From: Leishmania infantum JPCM5
Lineage: Eukaryota; Euglenozoa; Kinetoplastea; Trypanosomatida; Trypanosomatidae
Assembly (NCBI RefSeq): GCF_000002875.2
Contig: NC_009387.2
Coordinates: forward strand, 1-64,000
Reading direction: 5' to 3'
DNA: 64,000 nucleotides
Of this stretch, positions 40,201 to 48,976 are shown piece after piece. The notes beneath the pieces are model-generated. The model ran no database searches and was not told the origin of the DNA. It worked only from the letters and a program-made list of their open reading frames with translations. Numbering within the stretch: position 1 is the stretch's first letter; each line of letters opens with the position of its first letter. Both the position numbers and the translations under genes were made by a program.

Positions 40201-43200
40201 CTCCGCTCAACACGACGCAGAGCGCGAGCGCGCGAAGTAGTCGAAAGGCGGCGAGCAGCTGCTCATCTGCCGAGTCCGCGGACAGCATCTGCAGGCGTGT
40301 CGTATGGACACCGTGCACGTCCTCGCCGGCTACATACCCCGGTAAAAGAGGTCGAAATTGGTCTGCTGCGTCCGCGTATTCCGTTGGGAGGGCCGCCATG
40401 TTGCAGTGGCACAGGCGATAGAGGTGCTGAATGGTGTCCAGCAGGACAGCACGCACGTCAAGCGCTGACAACTCCGCCGGTCGAAGCGAGCCGCCCGTTC
40501 GCACGCGAGAGCGACGGTGTGCCGTAGGCCCTGCCGCGACCGGCGGTGCATGGCCTGCGCGAAGGCACACGGACGCGACATGAAGACACCGCACGAGTAG
40601 CGCCTGAGCGGAGTCCACAGCCACGGTGATGTCCTGGAGCAGCGGAGCAGAGGGAAGAGGTGCGGCGCTCGTGTGCTCGACTATAAGCTGCATGGAAACA
40701 GCACAACTCTCCGGTGGCACGAGCTCGTCCATGTCGGCGTTGCTTCCGTGTTCCTCCACGGTGCCGGGGACGCCCTCGAGCGCCTCGTCGCTGTCCTCCT
40801 CGTCGTGCCCCGAGACGTATCGAAGAAGCCGTTGGAGTCCCAAGAGGTGCCCGCGTGCACGCGGGTTGGATAGTGGTGCCAAACACGCGGATCGTTGAGC
40901 CTCGTACATGGACCACGTCCACTGCTCCCCATCGAGCGGAAGGGAGCAGCCGCCGGAGACGGCTTCGGATTCGGCGGCGCCGGCACCGGCAGACGCTCCA
41001 GGCGCTCCATCGCTCGCCGCACCTTCCTCATTTCTCTCCGCCTCGTCGTCCGTGGGCTCATCGATGCTGATGGCGCCACGCGCAAGCACCCGTTCCTTAC
41101 CTTCCGCAGCTGTCTCCGCACCTATCCGTGTCGCACGCCTGCTCTCTGTGTCAGCAAGGTAGGCAAGAACCCGTTGCTGCCAAGCCGATCGCCTCAGGTC
41201 CGGGTCGATGCGGCACAGCGCCGCCCACGTCGAGGAGATTAGCGGCGACACTGCCGTCAATGGTGCCAGGCTGCGCGCCACCATAAGTCGGCAGTGGCGC
41301 CGCTGGGTAGCTGGAGTGGTCCCCCAGCCTCTGTGGCGCGGGGCGTTACCGCGGCCGGCTCTAGCAACCTGCCAGACATGCAGCAGCGCGTCGCAGACAA
41401 GTCGCCGCACCGCCGCCGCAGGGGAGCGTCGCAGCCAATGAAGAAGGTGTGAGAGCACCAGCCGAAGTGCATGCGGCTCCGTGAGGACACGAGCAGAGCA
41501 CCAGCAGGTGGCGATGTGCGTCAGCAACGATAACTGCTGAAGCGCGCGGAACTGCAGCTCCAGAGACGGCAGTGCAGCACTGCTGCGGTATACCGCGTGC
41601 AGGAGCGCGTAGAGGTAGGTGCTGTTGCCTTGCAGCAAGAACCTTGTCATGACGTCGTCCGTGAGGGCTGCAGCATCGACAGATTGCCTGGCACTCGGCA
41701 TGTCAGTGACTGGCGAGTGGAGCTCACAGTTTGGCGCTGCTGCAGGGGGCACGAGCAGGGCGAGGCAATACGCCTCCCAGTGTGCTAGATCACTTGAAGT
41801 GCAGCGAGGCACGAGCCCCTGCGTTGTCTCCACTTCAGCAGTCGCTGAGCCACGGCCCTCGGCCGAGCTCGCATGCCGCGTCCTTGGATCGCGTAGACCA
41901 GGCATTGGCAGCGGCACGGAAGTAATCTTCTCGGCCACCCAGGAGAGGGCCCGCTGCAGCTGCTCGGGGGTTCCGTAGACGGGCGCTCCTACCTCGGAAG
42001 TGGTGCGGTGAAGCACTATCAAGGCCTCCATCACGGCGTCCGCCTGCGCGGCAAGCACCACGTCGAACGCGCGCCGCTTGTGCGGCCACGCACTTCGATG
42101 CTGTAGGTAGTAGAGCAGCACTTCCGCGGCGCTGGACGCAGTTGCGGGGTGGCACAGAACCGCCCGAGCCGCGGCGGCGCTGAACGTTGGCTGCGGCGAC
42201 TCGCCGCTCACGTGTCGGCGGCCGGTGAGGACCAGGCGAACGCCTTGCGCCAACATCGTCGCCTCAGCCGTGTTGAGCTGCGCCTCGAGCCAGTAGAGGC
42301 ACCGCTGTGCTACTGAGGCCCACGTTGGCGTCATGTCGGATGCGCTTGCACGACTTGAGTGGCCTCCGCCACTGCCGCGATGCTCGACCGCAGCGTCCGC
42401 GTGCCCCATACGGCGGGGCCAGTCGGCAAACTCGCGGGAGTTCCTTGCCTTTCCAAGATCGGCGAGACCTCCGGCGTCGCCAGCAAAGGGCGACACCGGC
42501 GCGTGAGACGCGAAGACGAGGAGCTGCGTCACGATGCCTGGAAAGTAGGCCAGCAGCATGCACAGAGGAGCGAGGCGATGGAGAGCGCCCGCGTCAGACA
42601 CGGCAGTGGCATCCGTCTGCGATTCGGCCTCGGTGGCCTCGTCCTGCTTAGCGGTCGCGTCACTGCCACTTGCCTCCGTTCGGCGACGCCGTCTCGCTGC
42701 ACCCAACGCCTCCGCCGCATGTTCGCTTTCTTCCGCGGCCTTCGCCACGAGGGTATCAGCGTATGCGGAAACCAATCTCTCGTAGAGGCTGCCCTCTGCT
42801 GAGGCGCCGTCGCATCGGCCCCCGCCGCCGCGCGTGGCGACGAGGGACCACTGCTCCTCCGTAGCTTCCGTCAGAAGCAGCAGCGCCAGCGGCGACAGCA
42901 CGTCAAGGTGCTGCACGACGAACGCGGTCTGCGTCGGGTAGCCAAAGCACTCCACCGGCAGCGCCGCATGAGGATGACGGTACTCGCACAGCCACTTGAA
43001 GAGAAGGGGTCGGGCATGCATGCGGCACAGGTGGGTGTACGGTAGCGAGCGTGGCAGCGATGCGCCACCGGCGGGTGCCGTCAAGCGGGCGCCCTCCAGC
43101 ACCGACGCCGACATCCGCTCAAGACACGCCACCACAAGTCGATGGTGCCTAAAGCCGCGGGTTGCCCAGCACTCGAGGAGGGTGTACAGCACGTCCACCA

Positions 43201-46200
43201 GCAGCTCCGGTGCCGCCCGCACCGCTTCCGACAAGGCAAGCAGGCTCGTCGAGCACAGCGTTTCGGTAGAGGAGAGCATGCCTTCTCGCGCCTTCGTGAG
43301 GAGGGTGTGGAGCACCTGCGTGCGCCGTGCAGAGAAAGTGCGGAACAACGTGCCCACCTGCAGCGCCGCGTGGTGGCGCACCTCATACGGCGACTTCTCG
43401 GCGAGGAACTCGAAAGAAAAGCGGCCAAGCACTTCGGCAACAGCCGGCTCGCAGCGCGGTAGCACCGCGAAGGCCGCCTGGAGAAGCGCGCACTGCCACG
43501 CAGGAGTGCACACTGGCATGTCCACGCGACTGTGGTCCGTCAGCTGAGCCGTCCACAGCTCCAAGAGGCGCCCCTCGTGCGCGTAGAGGAACGCGGCGGC
43601 ATCGCTGCATCCCTGCGAGTCCCGCTCACCAGCGTCCCGCAAGGTTGCAGGATGCCTGCGGAAGTCCAGCCACCTGATGTCAGCGACGGTACCGCAGAGG
43701 AGGCCGCTGCATAGACCTGGTCCCAGCTGATAGCGGTAGCGCACAAAGAGCACCTGCAGAACTTGTACCACGGCTCGGCAGCATTGGAACCCCCCAGCGG
43801 CGCCGGTGTCCGAATCAGCGGGCGGTGGCGGCAAGCAGCCGATGAGTGCCAAGAGGCGCAGAAGAGGTGGGAGGGCCAGCAGTATCGTCGGCAGAAAAGG
43901 AAGTCTTTCGAGGAGTCGGTGATGGCTCGGTAAGAGGATGTCGCCCACGGCTGCTGCGTCGCTTTCGCCGCTCCCTCGAGCAGCGTCGCCAGTCAGGCAC
44001 GAGTCTGCACCAGCCGTATCAAGGAGGTGCTGATCGCGCAGCATGGTCACAATGGTGCGGCAAATCGCAGAGGTATCTGCGAGCGGCTCGGCCAGGTAGG
44101 CACCGATGCGTGTGCGCGAGGCGGCCCACAGCACCGTGCGCAGCGTGTCCACCGACATGTGCAGCGATACCGCCATAATGTGCGTCACCTCCCGAGATGT
44201 CGGATTAGAGGGGCGCCACCGGCTGAGCCCGCGCACGCCATCCTCGAAGATCCGCGCGGTCAGCGCGGCGGTAAAGCGCGCAATCGTGTGCCGAGGATCG
44301 GCGCAGGCGAAGGCCGGGTCTAGCAGTACCGTGCCGACATCGCGAAACAAGACATGCAGAGCCGTCCACAGCGGAAAGAACGCGCCGACGGCGTGTGCGT
44401 GGTCGAGCTCTGCCGCGATGTGATGGCACAGCCACAACACTGCGTAGTAGAGGCGGCCGCCGCCAGCGGCCGAGAAGCGCTCCAGCAGAGAGAGAGGAGC
44501 CGCGTAGACATCGGGAGAGGAACGCAGCAAGCGCAGATCTTCGCAAGCGGCCGATGCCTCTTCGCCCACGTCGAAATCAGCGGCGGCGCCCTCGGCACGC
44601 TCGCTCGCTGCGCTGGCATGTGTGCCATCCGCTGCTGAGCGCAAAAATGGCGCGTCCTTCGCCACCCCTGGAGTGACAGCGCCGCGTTCTCCAGCGGCAT
44701 GGACGCCGTCACGCGCGTGCGCGCTTTCCTCCGGTGTTGACCACAGTGCAGCGCGGCGCCACCGCAGCAGAAGATGCAGAAGTTGCACGCACTGCACACT
44801 CAATGCAAGTGCCATCGCCGACGCATCCAAGTCCGGCCGCACAGCGGTGTGAGTATCGGGTGGGCCGCCGCCTCCTCTGCGGTTGCCCTCCCGCCTTGAT
44901 ACCGCGGCAGGCGCCAACGCTGCAAGCGTGTGCCTCAGCTGGGCGCGCCTCATAAGCCATGCGACAGACGCCTGTGCACTTGAGGCCAACATGGCCTGAA
45001 ACGCCTGTAGCGCTGCTCGGCGAGGCACTGTCATCTGGAGCGGTGACACCCCTGTTCCGAGCGCAGCCGCGTCCGTGTCTGCCTTCGCATCCTCGCCCAT
45101 CGCCGCCCCCTCCTCCGCAGCGGCACTGCCGTCTTGCACATCAGTGCGGTCCGTTCCCTTCCGCAGCGGCAGCCGAAGCATCCAGTGCGCTTCAGCTGCG
45201 TCACGCAGCACTCCCGGCACCTGTGACGACGGTGACGTCACCGCCGCATCGAGCAGCGTGCACACGTGTTCGACATACGCCCCCACCTCACGGCGAAGGG
45301 GTCCTCGCAGGTGAGGCGTCATGGCCCCCGATGACGTGGAGAGAGAGGGCACGCCACCCAGTGCTGGCCCTTGGCCAAGTCGCAGTGATGTCGCCATCTC
45401 CGTCTGCTCCGCCACCTGCTGGCGCGCGAGACACATCCGCAGTGCGACGCACGCGTAGGTCTCCGCTAAGTCCAGCCACGCTGTAAACTGAGCAGCAGAG
45501 AAGAGCGCCACCGCATCGGCACCAGTCAGCGCGTTCCTCGTTTCTAGGGAGGCGCTCGTGGCTGTCAGGGCATCAGTGCCGATTCCACTTGCCTGCCTGG
45601 CAGCGCGTACTCCGCCACCGGCGACGTCGCCGGCGTGGCTGCCGCCGTCCGATGCACGTGTAAGGACCGGCACAGACCCAAGGAAGAGCGTGGCGTTGGC
45701 GGCGACGTGGCACAAGAAGCTGAGGCCGACGTCTTCCGCGGGACCGTCGCTGAGGCCCCACGTGTGGTCGTCGTGCACGACGCGGCACCGCTGCGGCTCC
45801 GCTTCCGTCGTCCCAGGGTCCACCGGCATGGCGGTGGAGGGGCAGAGCGTCATCTCCCACAGCCGCGTGCACTGCACCAGCGTGGCGAAGCGGGTGAGCA
45901 ACAGTGCCAGCGAGGCGGCAAGCAGCGGGAGAGGCGCGTCGTGGGCGCCGCCCACGCCGGCGGGCACTGCTGTCGCCCCTGCACTCTCGCACACGCGACG
46001 CATGTCCTGCTCAAACGCGTGCAGTCGCGCCACGCCGCGCTGGATGAGAGCGCGGTGGTGGTCACCCCAGGAAAGCAGAAAGCCGCTGAGCAGACGTCCA
46101 GACGACACATCCGGCTGTCCACTGCCAGCGGCGCCCGCTGATTGGCCGTTCCTCGGGGGATCATCTGGTGTTACTGTCGATAACCCCAACTCGTGCCGGC

Positions 46201-48976
46201 GGTGCAGATGCTGTTCCAGCAAGACGACCAGCACATGATAGACCGGCTCTGGCGGAGCTAGCACGTCCTCGTCATTTCTGGTGACAGGAACACGACTGCT
46301 GCTGACGCTGTCCAGACAGCCCGCCCAGCGCGCTAACGCCGGCGGCACAGCCGGCAGAGTGCGCTGCGCCACCACCGCGAAGGCGTACTGCTGCGTCGCA
46401 AGACTGCAGCGCGGAATCACCGCCTTCACAGCCGCCAGGAGCAGCTGCCCCAGCCGAAGCCCAAAGTGGCCGCACAGTGGAAGGAGTACATCCTCGACAA
46501 GGCGGTCGGCGACGGTCTCCGGCACCCGCAGCGTTGCGCACGGCTGGGCAAAGAGATGCAGCAGAAAAAGCGCAGTGTCGGACACGACGTCCTGTACGGC
46601 GGCGCTGCTGGTGCGGATGCTCGACGTGCCGATGCGGAGCACGAGTGGGGCGCCGCCGGCTCGCCGTCGAGTCAGAGTGGCTGCAGATTGCAGAGGGCGC
46701 TGCTGGACATCGTGCCCGGCAGTGGCAGCCCTACCGGCGGTGGTGCTGCTTTCCAGCGGCCCGGCGGGCATGAAAAACTCCTCTTGCAGCGTGTCAGCAA
46801 GGAGCTGCGCAGGATGGGGGCTCGCCGGTGGTGGAGTCCGTGCGGCGCCCGACGCGTCAGCAGCCTTGTCCATTGCCACTCCATCTACCACGTCACCGTA
46901 GCCTGGCTCGATGTCTCGAAGACGCTTGCACGCGCGCCTCGCCTCAGTTCCGGCGCCGTGGCGCCGTATCTGCTCTTCGTCCTCGTCATCTTCTGCCCCC
47001 TCCTTCTCCTGATCGGCCACCGTGCCACAGCGCGTGGTGCCGCTGCCGCCACAACGATTCGCCTGGGCAGCCTTCCACCGGCAGTAGGCGCCGTGTGTAA
47101 TGGACGTTACGTAAAGCGCCACGGCGCCAAAGTCGAACACTTCCTGCAGTGGCGAGCACGGGAAGCTGAAGAGTTCGCGGCGAGAGGTGAAGCTGTACTC
47201 GTGCCGGTGCTGTGTAAAGATGAGCTGCATCGTCGGAAACACGGACTGGTGAATGAGAACGACGAGGTGCCTCGTCGGCGGCTGCAGCAGCAGGTTCGCC
47301 GCCGTTGCAGCGCCCGTTGTACCTCGTCGCCCGACGAGGCCGACTCTTTCGCTACTCTTCGCTTTATGAACCATCTCGCGTGCGTCCGGTGACACCATCG
47401 CCGCCTCAGCGTCCGCATCAGCTGCGGCGCGGCGGCTGTGCGCGTGCAAGTCCTGCCACAGCTCCTCGCCCACAACGTCAGAGAGTGCGACGGACAGCAC
47501 CACCGTCAAGAACTGCATCGTCTCTAGCCGCCACACATCGTGGCGGGGCGTGTGGTGGAGCAGGAAGAAGAAGTCACACAGAAGTTTTACCACCTCGACC
47601 GGCGCGCGGGCGGCGATGGGGTGGTCGTAGCGAAATCGCTGGCAAAGCCGCCGAAGCGCCGCGATGCAGTAGGCCTCGAGCCGCAAGTCCGGTGTCGGGG
47701 CGCGATGTCGTGCCTTCACCACCTCGATCACACGCCGCACGAACGCCAGTGCCGCTGCGGCACCGCCACCGCCATGCATGCCAGCATCGGTCGCCGTGGA
47801 TGACGATGGCGGGTAGGCTGTGGTGATCTGTGGCAGTGCGCAGAGTCGCATGAGCACCTGTGCGTACAAACACGCGTCGTCAGCGCATGGGGCAGCCACC
47901 CAGAGTCGCCCGTCGGCCACCGCCTGAGCCACAAGATTCGGGGCCACCGTCAGCACGTCGGTGTCAGCCTCCTCCAGCGTGGAGACGCGTTGAATCAGCG
48001 TGACAAGACACTCTGAAAGGCGCACCAGATACGTTGGCGTGATCAGGCGAGCGTAGCCGGACCACCGAAGCACCTCGATGAGAAGCGCCGCGTAGTCAGC
48101 GCCAACAGCGGCGACAAGCCACTGACTTTCCAGCACTTCGAGAATGTGATTGCACAGAATGTTGAGCGGGGACGCGCTCTTCCACAGCAGCGGCGCCTGA
48201 CTCAAGGCGTCACTGGCGCCGCTGATCAGCAGCCCGTCCTCGTGGGCGCTGTCGCCTGTGCCCCAGACGTCGTCCCGGCCTCTCCATTCGCCGGCGCGCT
48301 GTTCGCCCCTTCGAGAGCCTCCGAACGCCGAAGAAGATTCGGGTGGCGCATAGCTGGGCGATGCGCTCCCCAGGAGCTCCTCGTGCCTTCCGCCTGAGCG
48401 CAAGGCAGCGGCTCTCCGAGTTGCGCCCAGTGTTCTGCCGCCACCCTCCGTGGCCCAGGTCATTAGCGGCTCGCCCTCTTCGGCGAGCGAGGTGTGCAGG
48501 CTCTGGAAGAGCTGGGCAAAGGGGCGAATTATATCCCTGCGCAGGCGCCGCCGTCGCGCCTCCAGTGCGTCGCGGCGTCCGGTGGCCGCGGAGGCGGCTC
48601 CGGATCCGAGTTTCGCCGCTCTGCAGCGCGCTGGACTGGTGGTATCACCAGAGGCAGCCACGGCGATCGCAGCGTGCTTCTCCGCAACGCGGCAGTACGT
48701 CATGAGGTTCGGCTTTACGATTCGCTCCAGCACGAAGATGAGCACATTGGACACGACGTGTTGGCCGAGGACGGCGTGTGGAGTGGTGCCGTGTTGCTCC
48801 GCCACTGACACAAAAAATTTCACGAACTCGAGAACGCACTGGCCCGCCTCTTCGCTGCTTTTCGCGGAAACGGCGGCGGCCGCCGCGTCGGATGTAACAG
48901 CGTTCACATCCGCCATGATTTTGTTCAGCCGCGCCTTGAGATGAGCGCTGTCCACGTTGGCGAGAAAGGACTCCAT
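34256..48976 (-). CDS. ATM/Tel1-type PI3K-related protein kinase (about 4906 aa)
   Basis: A giant Ser/Thr kinase of the PIKK family that should signal DNA double-strand breaks and protect telomeres in the nucleus. The kinase domain starts at about residue 4546 (VNVPKVLQC). K4567 lies in RQLLKAGDDLRQDA, the catalytic loop GLGDRHINN contains D4721 and N4726, and HIDLGIAF contains D4740. The C-terminus MFPGWSQWV is an ATM-like FATC end (human GWKAWV). The sequence downstream of the DLG, VPFRLTRNMIDGLG, also matches ATM rather than TOR or ATR. A FAT-type helical region begins near residue 3745 (LLAEAAWKCGRW). The rest is HEAT-like helices with many Gly/Ala/Ser inserts. It is about 1.6 times the length of human ATM. 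The frame extends 96 codons further upstream, but the acceptor AG at 49104-49107 lies within that stretch, so the ATG at 48976 is used. Confidence 0.93.
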   Translation of the reverse strand: MESFLANVDSAHLKARLNKIMADVNAVTSDAAAAAVSAKSSEEAGQCVLEFVKFFVSVAEQHGTTPHAVLGQHVVSNVLIFVLERIVKPNLMTYCRVAEKHAAIAVAASGDTTSPARCRAAKLGSGAASAATGRRDALEARRRRLRRDIIRPFAQLFQSLHTSLAEEGEPLMTWATEGGGRTLGATRRAAALRSGGRHEELLGSASPSYAPPESSSAFGGSRRGEQRAGEWRGRDDVWGTGDSAHEDGLLISGASDALSQAPLLWKSASPLNILCNHILEVLESQWLVAAVGADYAALLIEVLRWSGYARLITPTYLVRLSECLVTLIQRVSTLEEADTDVLTVAPNLVAQAVADGRLWVAAPCADDACLYAQVLMRLCALPQITTAYPPSSSTATDAGMHGGGGAAAALAFVRRVIEVVKARHRAPTPDLRLEAYCIAALRRLCQRFRYDHPIAARAPVEVVKLLCDFFFLLHHTPRHDVWRLETMQFLTVVLSVALSDVVGEELWQDLHAHSRRAAADADAEAAMVSPDAREMVHKAKSSERVGLVGRRGTTGAATAANLLLQPPTRHLVVLIHQSVFPTMQLIFTQHRHEYSFTSRRELFSFPCSPLQEVFDFGAVALYVTSITHGAYCRWKAAQANRCGGSGTTRCGTVADQEKEGAEDDEDEEQIRRHGAGTEARRACKRLRDIEPGYGDVVDGVAMDKAADASGAARTPPPASPHPAQLLADTLQEEFFMPAGPLESSTTAGRAATAGHDVQQRPLQSAATLTRRRAGGAPLVLRIGTSSIRTSSAAVQDVVSDTALFLLHLFAQPCATLRVPETVADRLVEDVLLPLCGHFGLRLGQLLLAAVKAVIPRCSLATQQYAFAVVAQRTLPAVPPALARWAGCLDSVSSSRVPVTRNDEDVLAPPEPVYHVLVVLLEQHLHRRHELGLSTVTPDDPPRNGQSAGAAGSGQPDVSSGRLLSGFLLSWGDHHRALIQRGVARLHAFEQDMRRVCESAGATAVPAGVGGAHDAPLPLLAASLALLLTRFATLVQCTRLWEMTLCPSTAMPVDPGTTEAEPQRCRVVHDDHTWGLSDGPAEDVGLSFLCHVAANATLFLGSVPVLTRASDGGSHAGDVAGGGVRAARQASGIGTDALTATSASLETRNALTGADAVALFSAAQFTAWLDLAETYACVALRMCLARQQVAEQTEMATSLRLGQGPALGGVPSLSTSSGAMTPHLRGPLRREVGAYVEHVCTLLDAAVTSPSSQVPGVLRDAAEAHWMLRLPLRKGTDRTDVQDGSAAAEEGAAMGEDAKADTDAAALGTGVSPLQMTVPRRAALQAFQAMLASSAQASVAWLMRRAQLRHTLAALAPAAVSRREGNRRGGGGPPDTHTAVRPDLDASAMALALSVQCVQLLHLLLRWRRAALWSTPEESAHARDGVHAAGERGAVTPGVAKDAPFLRSAADGTHASAASERAEGAAADFDVGEEASAACEDLRLLRSSPDVYAAPLSLLERFSAAGGGRLYYAVLWLCHHIAAELDHAHAVGAFFPLWTALHVLFRDVGTVLLDPAFACADPRHTIARFTAALTARIFEDGVRGLSRWRPSNPTSREVTHIMAVSLHMSVDTLRTVLWAASRTRIGAYLAEPLADTSAICRTIVTMLRDQHLLDTAGADSCLTGDAARGSGESDAAAVGDILLPSHHRLLERLPFLPTILLALPPLLRLLALIGCLPPPPADSDTGAAGGFQCCRAVVQVLQVLFVRYRYQLGPGLCSGLLCGTVADIRWLDFRRHPATLRDAGERDSQGCSDAAAFLYAHEGRLLELWTAQLTDHSRVDMPVCTPAWQCALLQAAFAVLPRCEPAVAEVLGRFSFEFLAEKSPYEVRHHAALQVGTLFRTFSARRTQVLHTLLTKAREGMLSSTETLCSTSLLALSEAVRAAPELLVDVLYTLLECWATRGFRHHRLVVACLERMSASVLEGARLTAPAGGASLPRSLPYTHLCRMHARPLLFKWLCEYRHPHAALPVECFGYPTQTAFVVQHLDVLSPLALLLLTEATEEQWSLVATRGGGGRCDGASAEGSLYERLVSAYADTLVAKAAEESEHAAEALGAARRRRRTEASGSDATAKQDEATEAESQTDATAVSDAGALHRLAPLCMLLAYFPGIVTQLLVFASHAPVSPFAGDAGGLADLGKARNSREFADWPRRMGHADAAVEHRGSGGGHSSRASASDMTPTWASVAQRCLYWLEAQLNTAEATMLAQGVRLVLTGRRHVSGESPQPTFSAAAARAVLCHPATASSAAEVLLYYLQHRSAWPHKRRAFDVVLAAQADAVMEALIVLHRTTSEVGAPVYGTPEQLQRALSWVAEKITSVPLPMPGLRDPRTRHASSAEGRGSATAEVETTQGLVPRCTSSDLAHWEAYCLALLVPPAAAPNCELHSPVTDMPSARQSVDAAALTDDVMTRFLLQGNSTYLYALLHAVYRSSAALPSLELQFRALQQLSLLTHIATCWCSARVLTEPHALRLVLSHLLHWLRRSPAAAVRRLVCDALLHVWQVARAGRGNAPRHRGWGTTPATQRRHCRLMVARSLAPLTAVSPLISSTWAALCRIDPDLRRSAWQQRVLAYLADTESRRATRIGAETAAEGKERVLARGAISIDEPTDDEAERNEEGAASDGAPGASAGAGAAESEAVSGGCSLPLDGEQWTWSMYEAQRSACLAPLSNPRARGHLLGLQRLLRYVSGHDEEDSDEALEGVPGTVEEHGSNADMDELVPPESCAVSMQLIVEHTSAAPLPSAPLLQDITVAVDSAQALLVRCLHVASVCLRAGHAPPVAAGPTAHRRSRVRTGGSLRPAELSALDVRAVLLDTIQHLYRLCHCNMAALPTEYADAADQFRPLLPGYVAGEDVHGVHTTRLQMLSADSADEQLLAAFRLLRALALCVVLSGEAATLPHCAAAVSSAPSGMGSGSEWLRHEAQRSGSSASTLLAASESALTDDGLPSNQTAEGIVAGMLAQAYAHQLRTLEQLVWCGDADASELGMCALRAWVLCIASGPDGADGAEPPRPAEPPSCFDEAVAQLVASAWRQQLTGPSAAAAAGELVGASGGDQMPSPKARVCYCLQRRLSWVTRSGSCGSRSCRQRATFGTRGAAADTHLRSPSVWAPLRQCPPNQRAFLCRFVLAAANTYGMLKKSLLWAALVPLLMAELRTAEGPTAVPTSSAGSPACDLDGVHAACDSAGSDVRIAEQLLLPVLLHALCLRESEGQRVVRQEWSRQLDRYVFQQAERCAHTARLFLHVLEQCHAVLLRSTRQRGLKGATAASAGRAKATSSFSAAAAAAAAGDGARAEVAPWPSILGSVPSLQDMGECYWLSDIPAARLARAAVRVGEPHLALLFSQLSGESLYGPRTGAAALCGESETTLSAVMLRDGAGAGEAVLAMSSTPYSILFPFARPGDYPSAASVTHTVGAGATRSGGRARDRHDAVRRQTRSFAEDIFDLYASVQGQLELDDVVGVSLMMRLQSVTSAQPHGDGAKWCSWVGSGSALSASLLGSARGRSSGRAIRRVVGYRESGVTPTTSVASGADDSLAAAPSATAAWLDEMRLLEESETHHASGRLWGSDVPRASAAADSGLGGATVEVARPSVALTGEVQERRPDPWAAHLQRAALLLQHGFPSTALDVLLSLQPAERRWEAAERHRSDSGAAERGVADDSVRACSAPGRAAGRGTTELGPEVFLTGAAGETIDAAAGNTDMLSSWTPAHEASLQALLAEAAWKCGRWSCGGGVAGDCPGSCSSECVPRAVLDRLSLRGNTATPESCGASLMPASAGRFYVHLLSAFITLTNGQPLLSMQHVRRAESALRQQLSPTTFVTTVMAAEALHEVRDCAARFLAADAAARKGKAGKPSRGRGAAPKWKQGDRVVELPTWLRSLRGDSVARGSGLDAAELPTARVPSTVDYASRELLDSVRHALCQVYGDREGWYRFVLGATEQALLNRDAAAAHRWLRDWKEQHAEGTGGEGEQASPSPAIVGTAAAEVRERARQLDLVLRTAQVAYGLGRWQEALALLQPAAAAARGEASLAHFNVAPPRTAPWHAPQEPRVIQQLMVWHGELRLLPPSQLVRDPFLSRAAASDSSGACSFLLARLCHTLADDIAARLTSHEHQQLCESVEESKRLKEDLEAQLEAATRPSTGRAAAPLHRPPGVAELDATTGATTTAVLPTLVNIAGVAPLREARGRSAVADAAAGAAAGAAPTVILSEDQLRVIRRRIRELAGDIKRLEDEWQSEKSNFGLYRRSAINAYSRFLQFNQVAQQGAARGVTERTHRGAAALSEVKCLPVDHEEDVVHAVFGFVELWVNAADMEQGGGEVLSKVLDKAVERIPTAVFVPLAGQLTAQLGGQHEGERLAFLVARLARDYPMHVVWPLLALYHGHTFAKSRDVNTLHNVDEAKITAARQLLAGLASAQSTANASSRAGHSASTAALLSTQIRHAQLLSSAYLELAFDRSAATAQVGKRHAICKDFMLIKDACNLAIPPPSSVDPFVTPAVAGGAALAVPHVMRYRNYFTTPGGVNVPKVLQCELSDGTVVRQLLKAGDDLRQDALIEQVFATANRLFRRRSATRPLQIRTFTIVPLAPTAGILQWVEHTIPLGEYLTGRYTGKEEMPGAHERYFPGEPNTRECRIQLQNAPHSRKCQVLLSLYAQFTPALHYFFLEEYLSAQVWVDRQQTFTRSVAASSIVGYTVGLGDRHINNILLHKGTAEVVHIDLGIAFDQNKLLPVPELVPFRLTRNMIDGLGVRGTEGSLRPCAEAAMHLLRGKRELIRTILSSIMHDPLARWAIGSPTHANHIMGADTSVTGAGAVPQESNTRQPAPVRTHGSSADAARTLARIDAKLRGYDGGDMLSVPTHVRKLMEDAQRVESLAVMFPGWSQWV

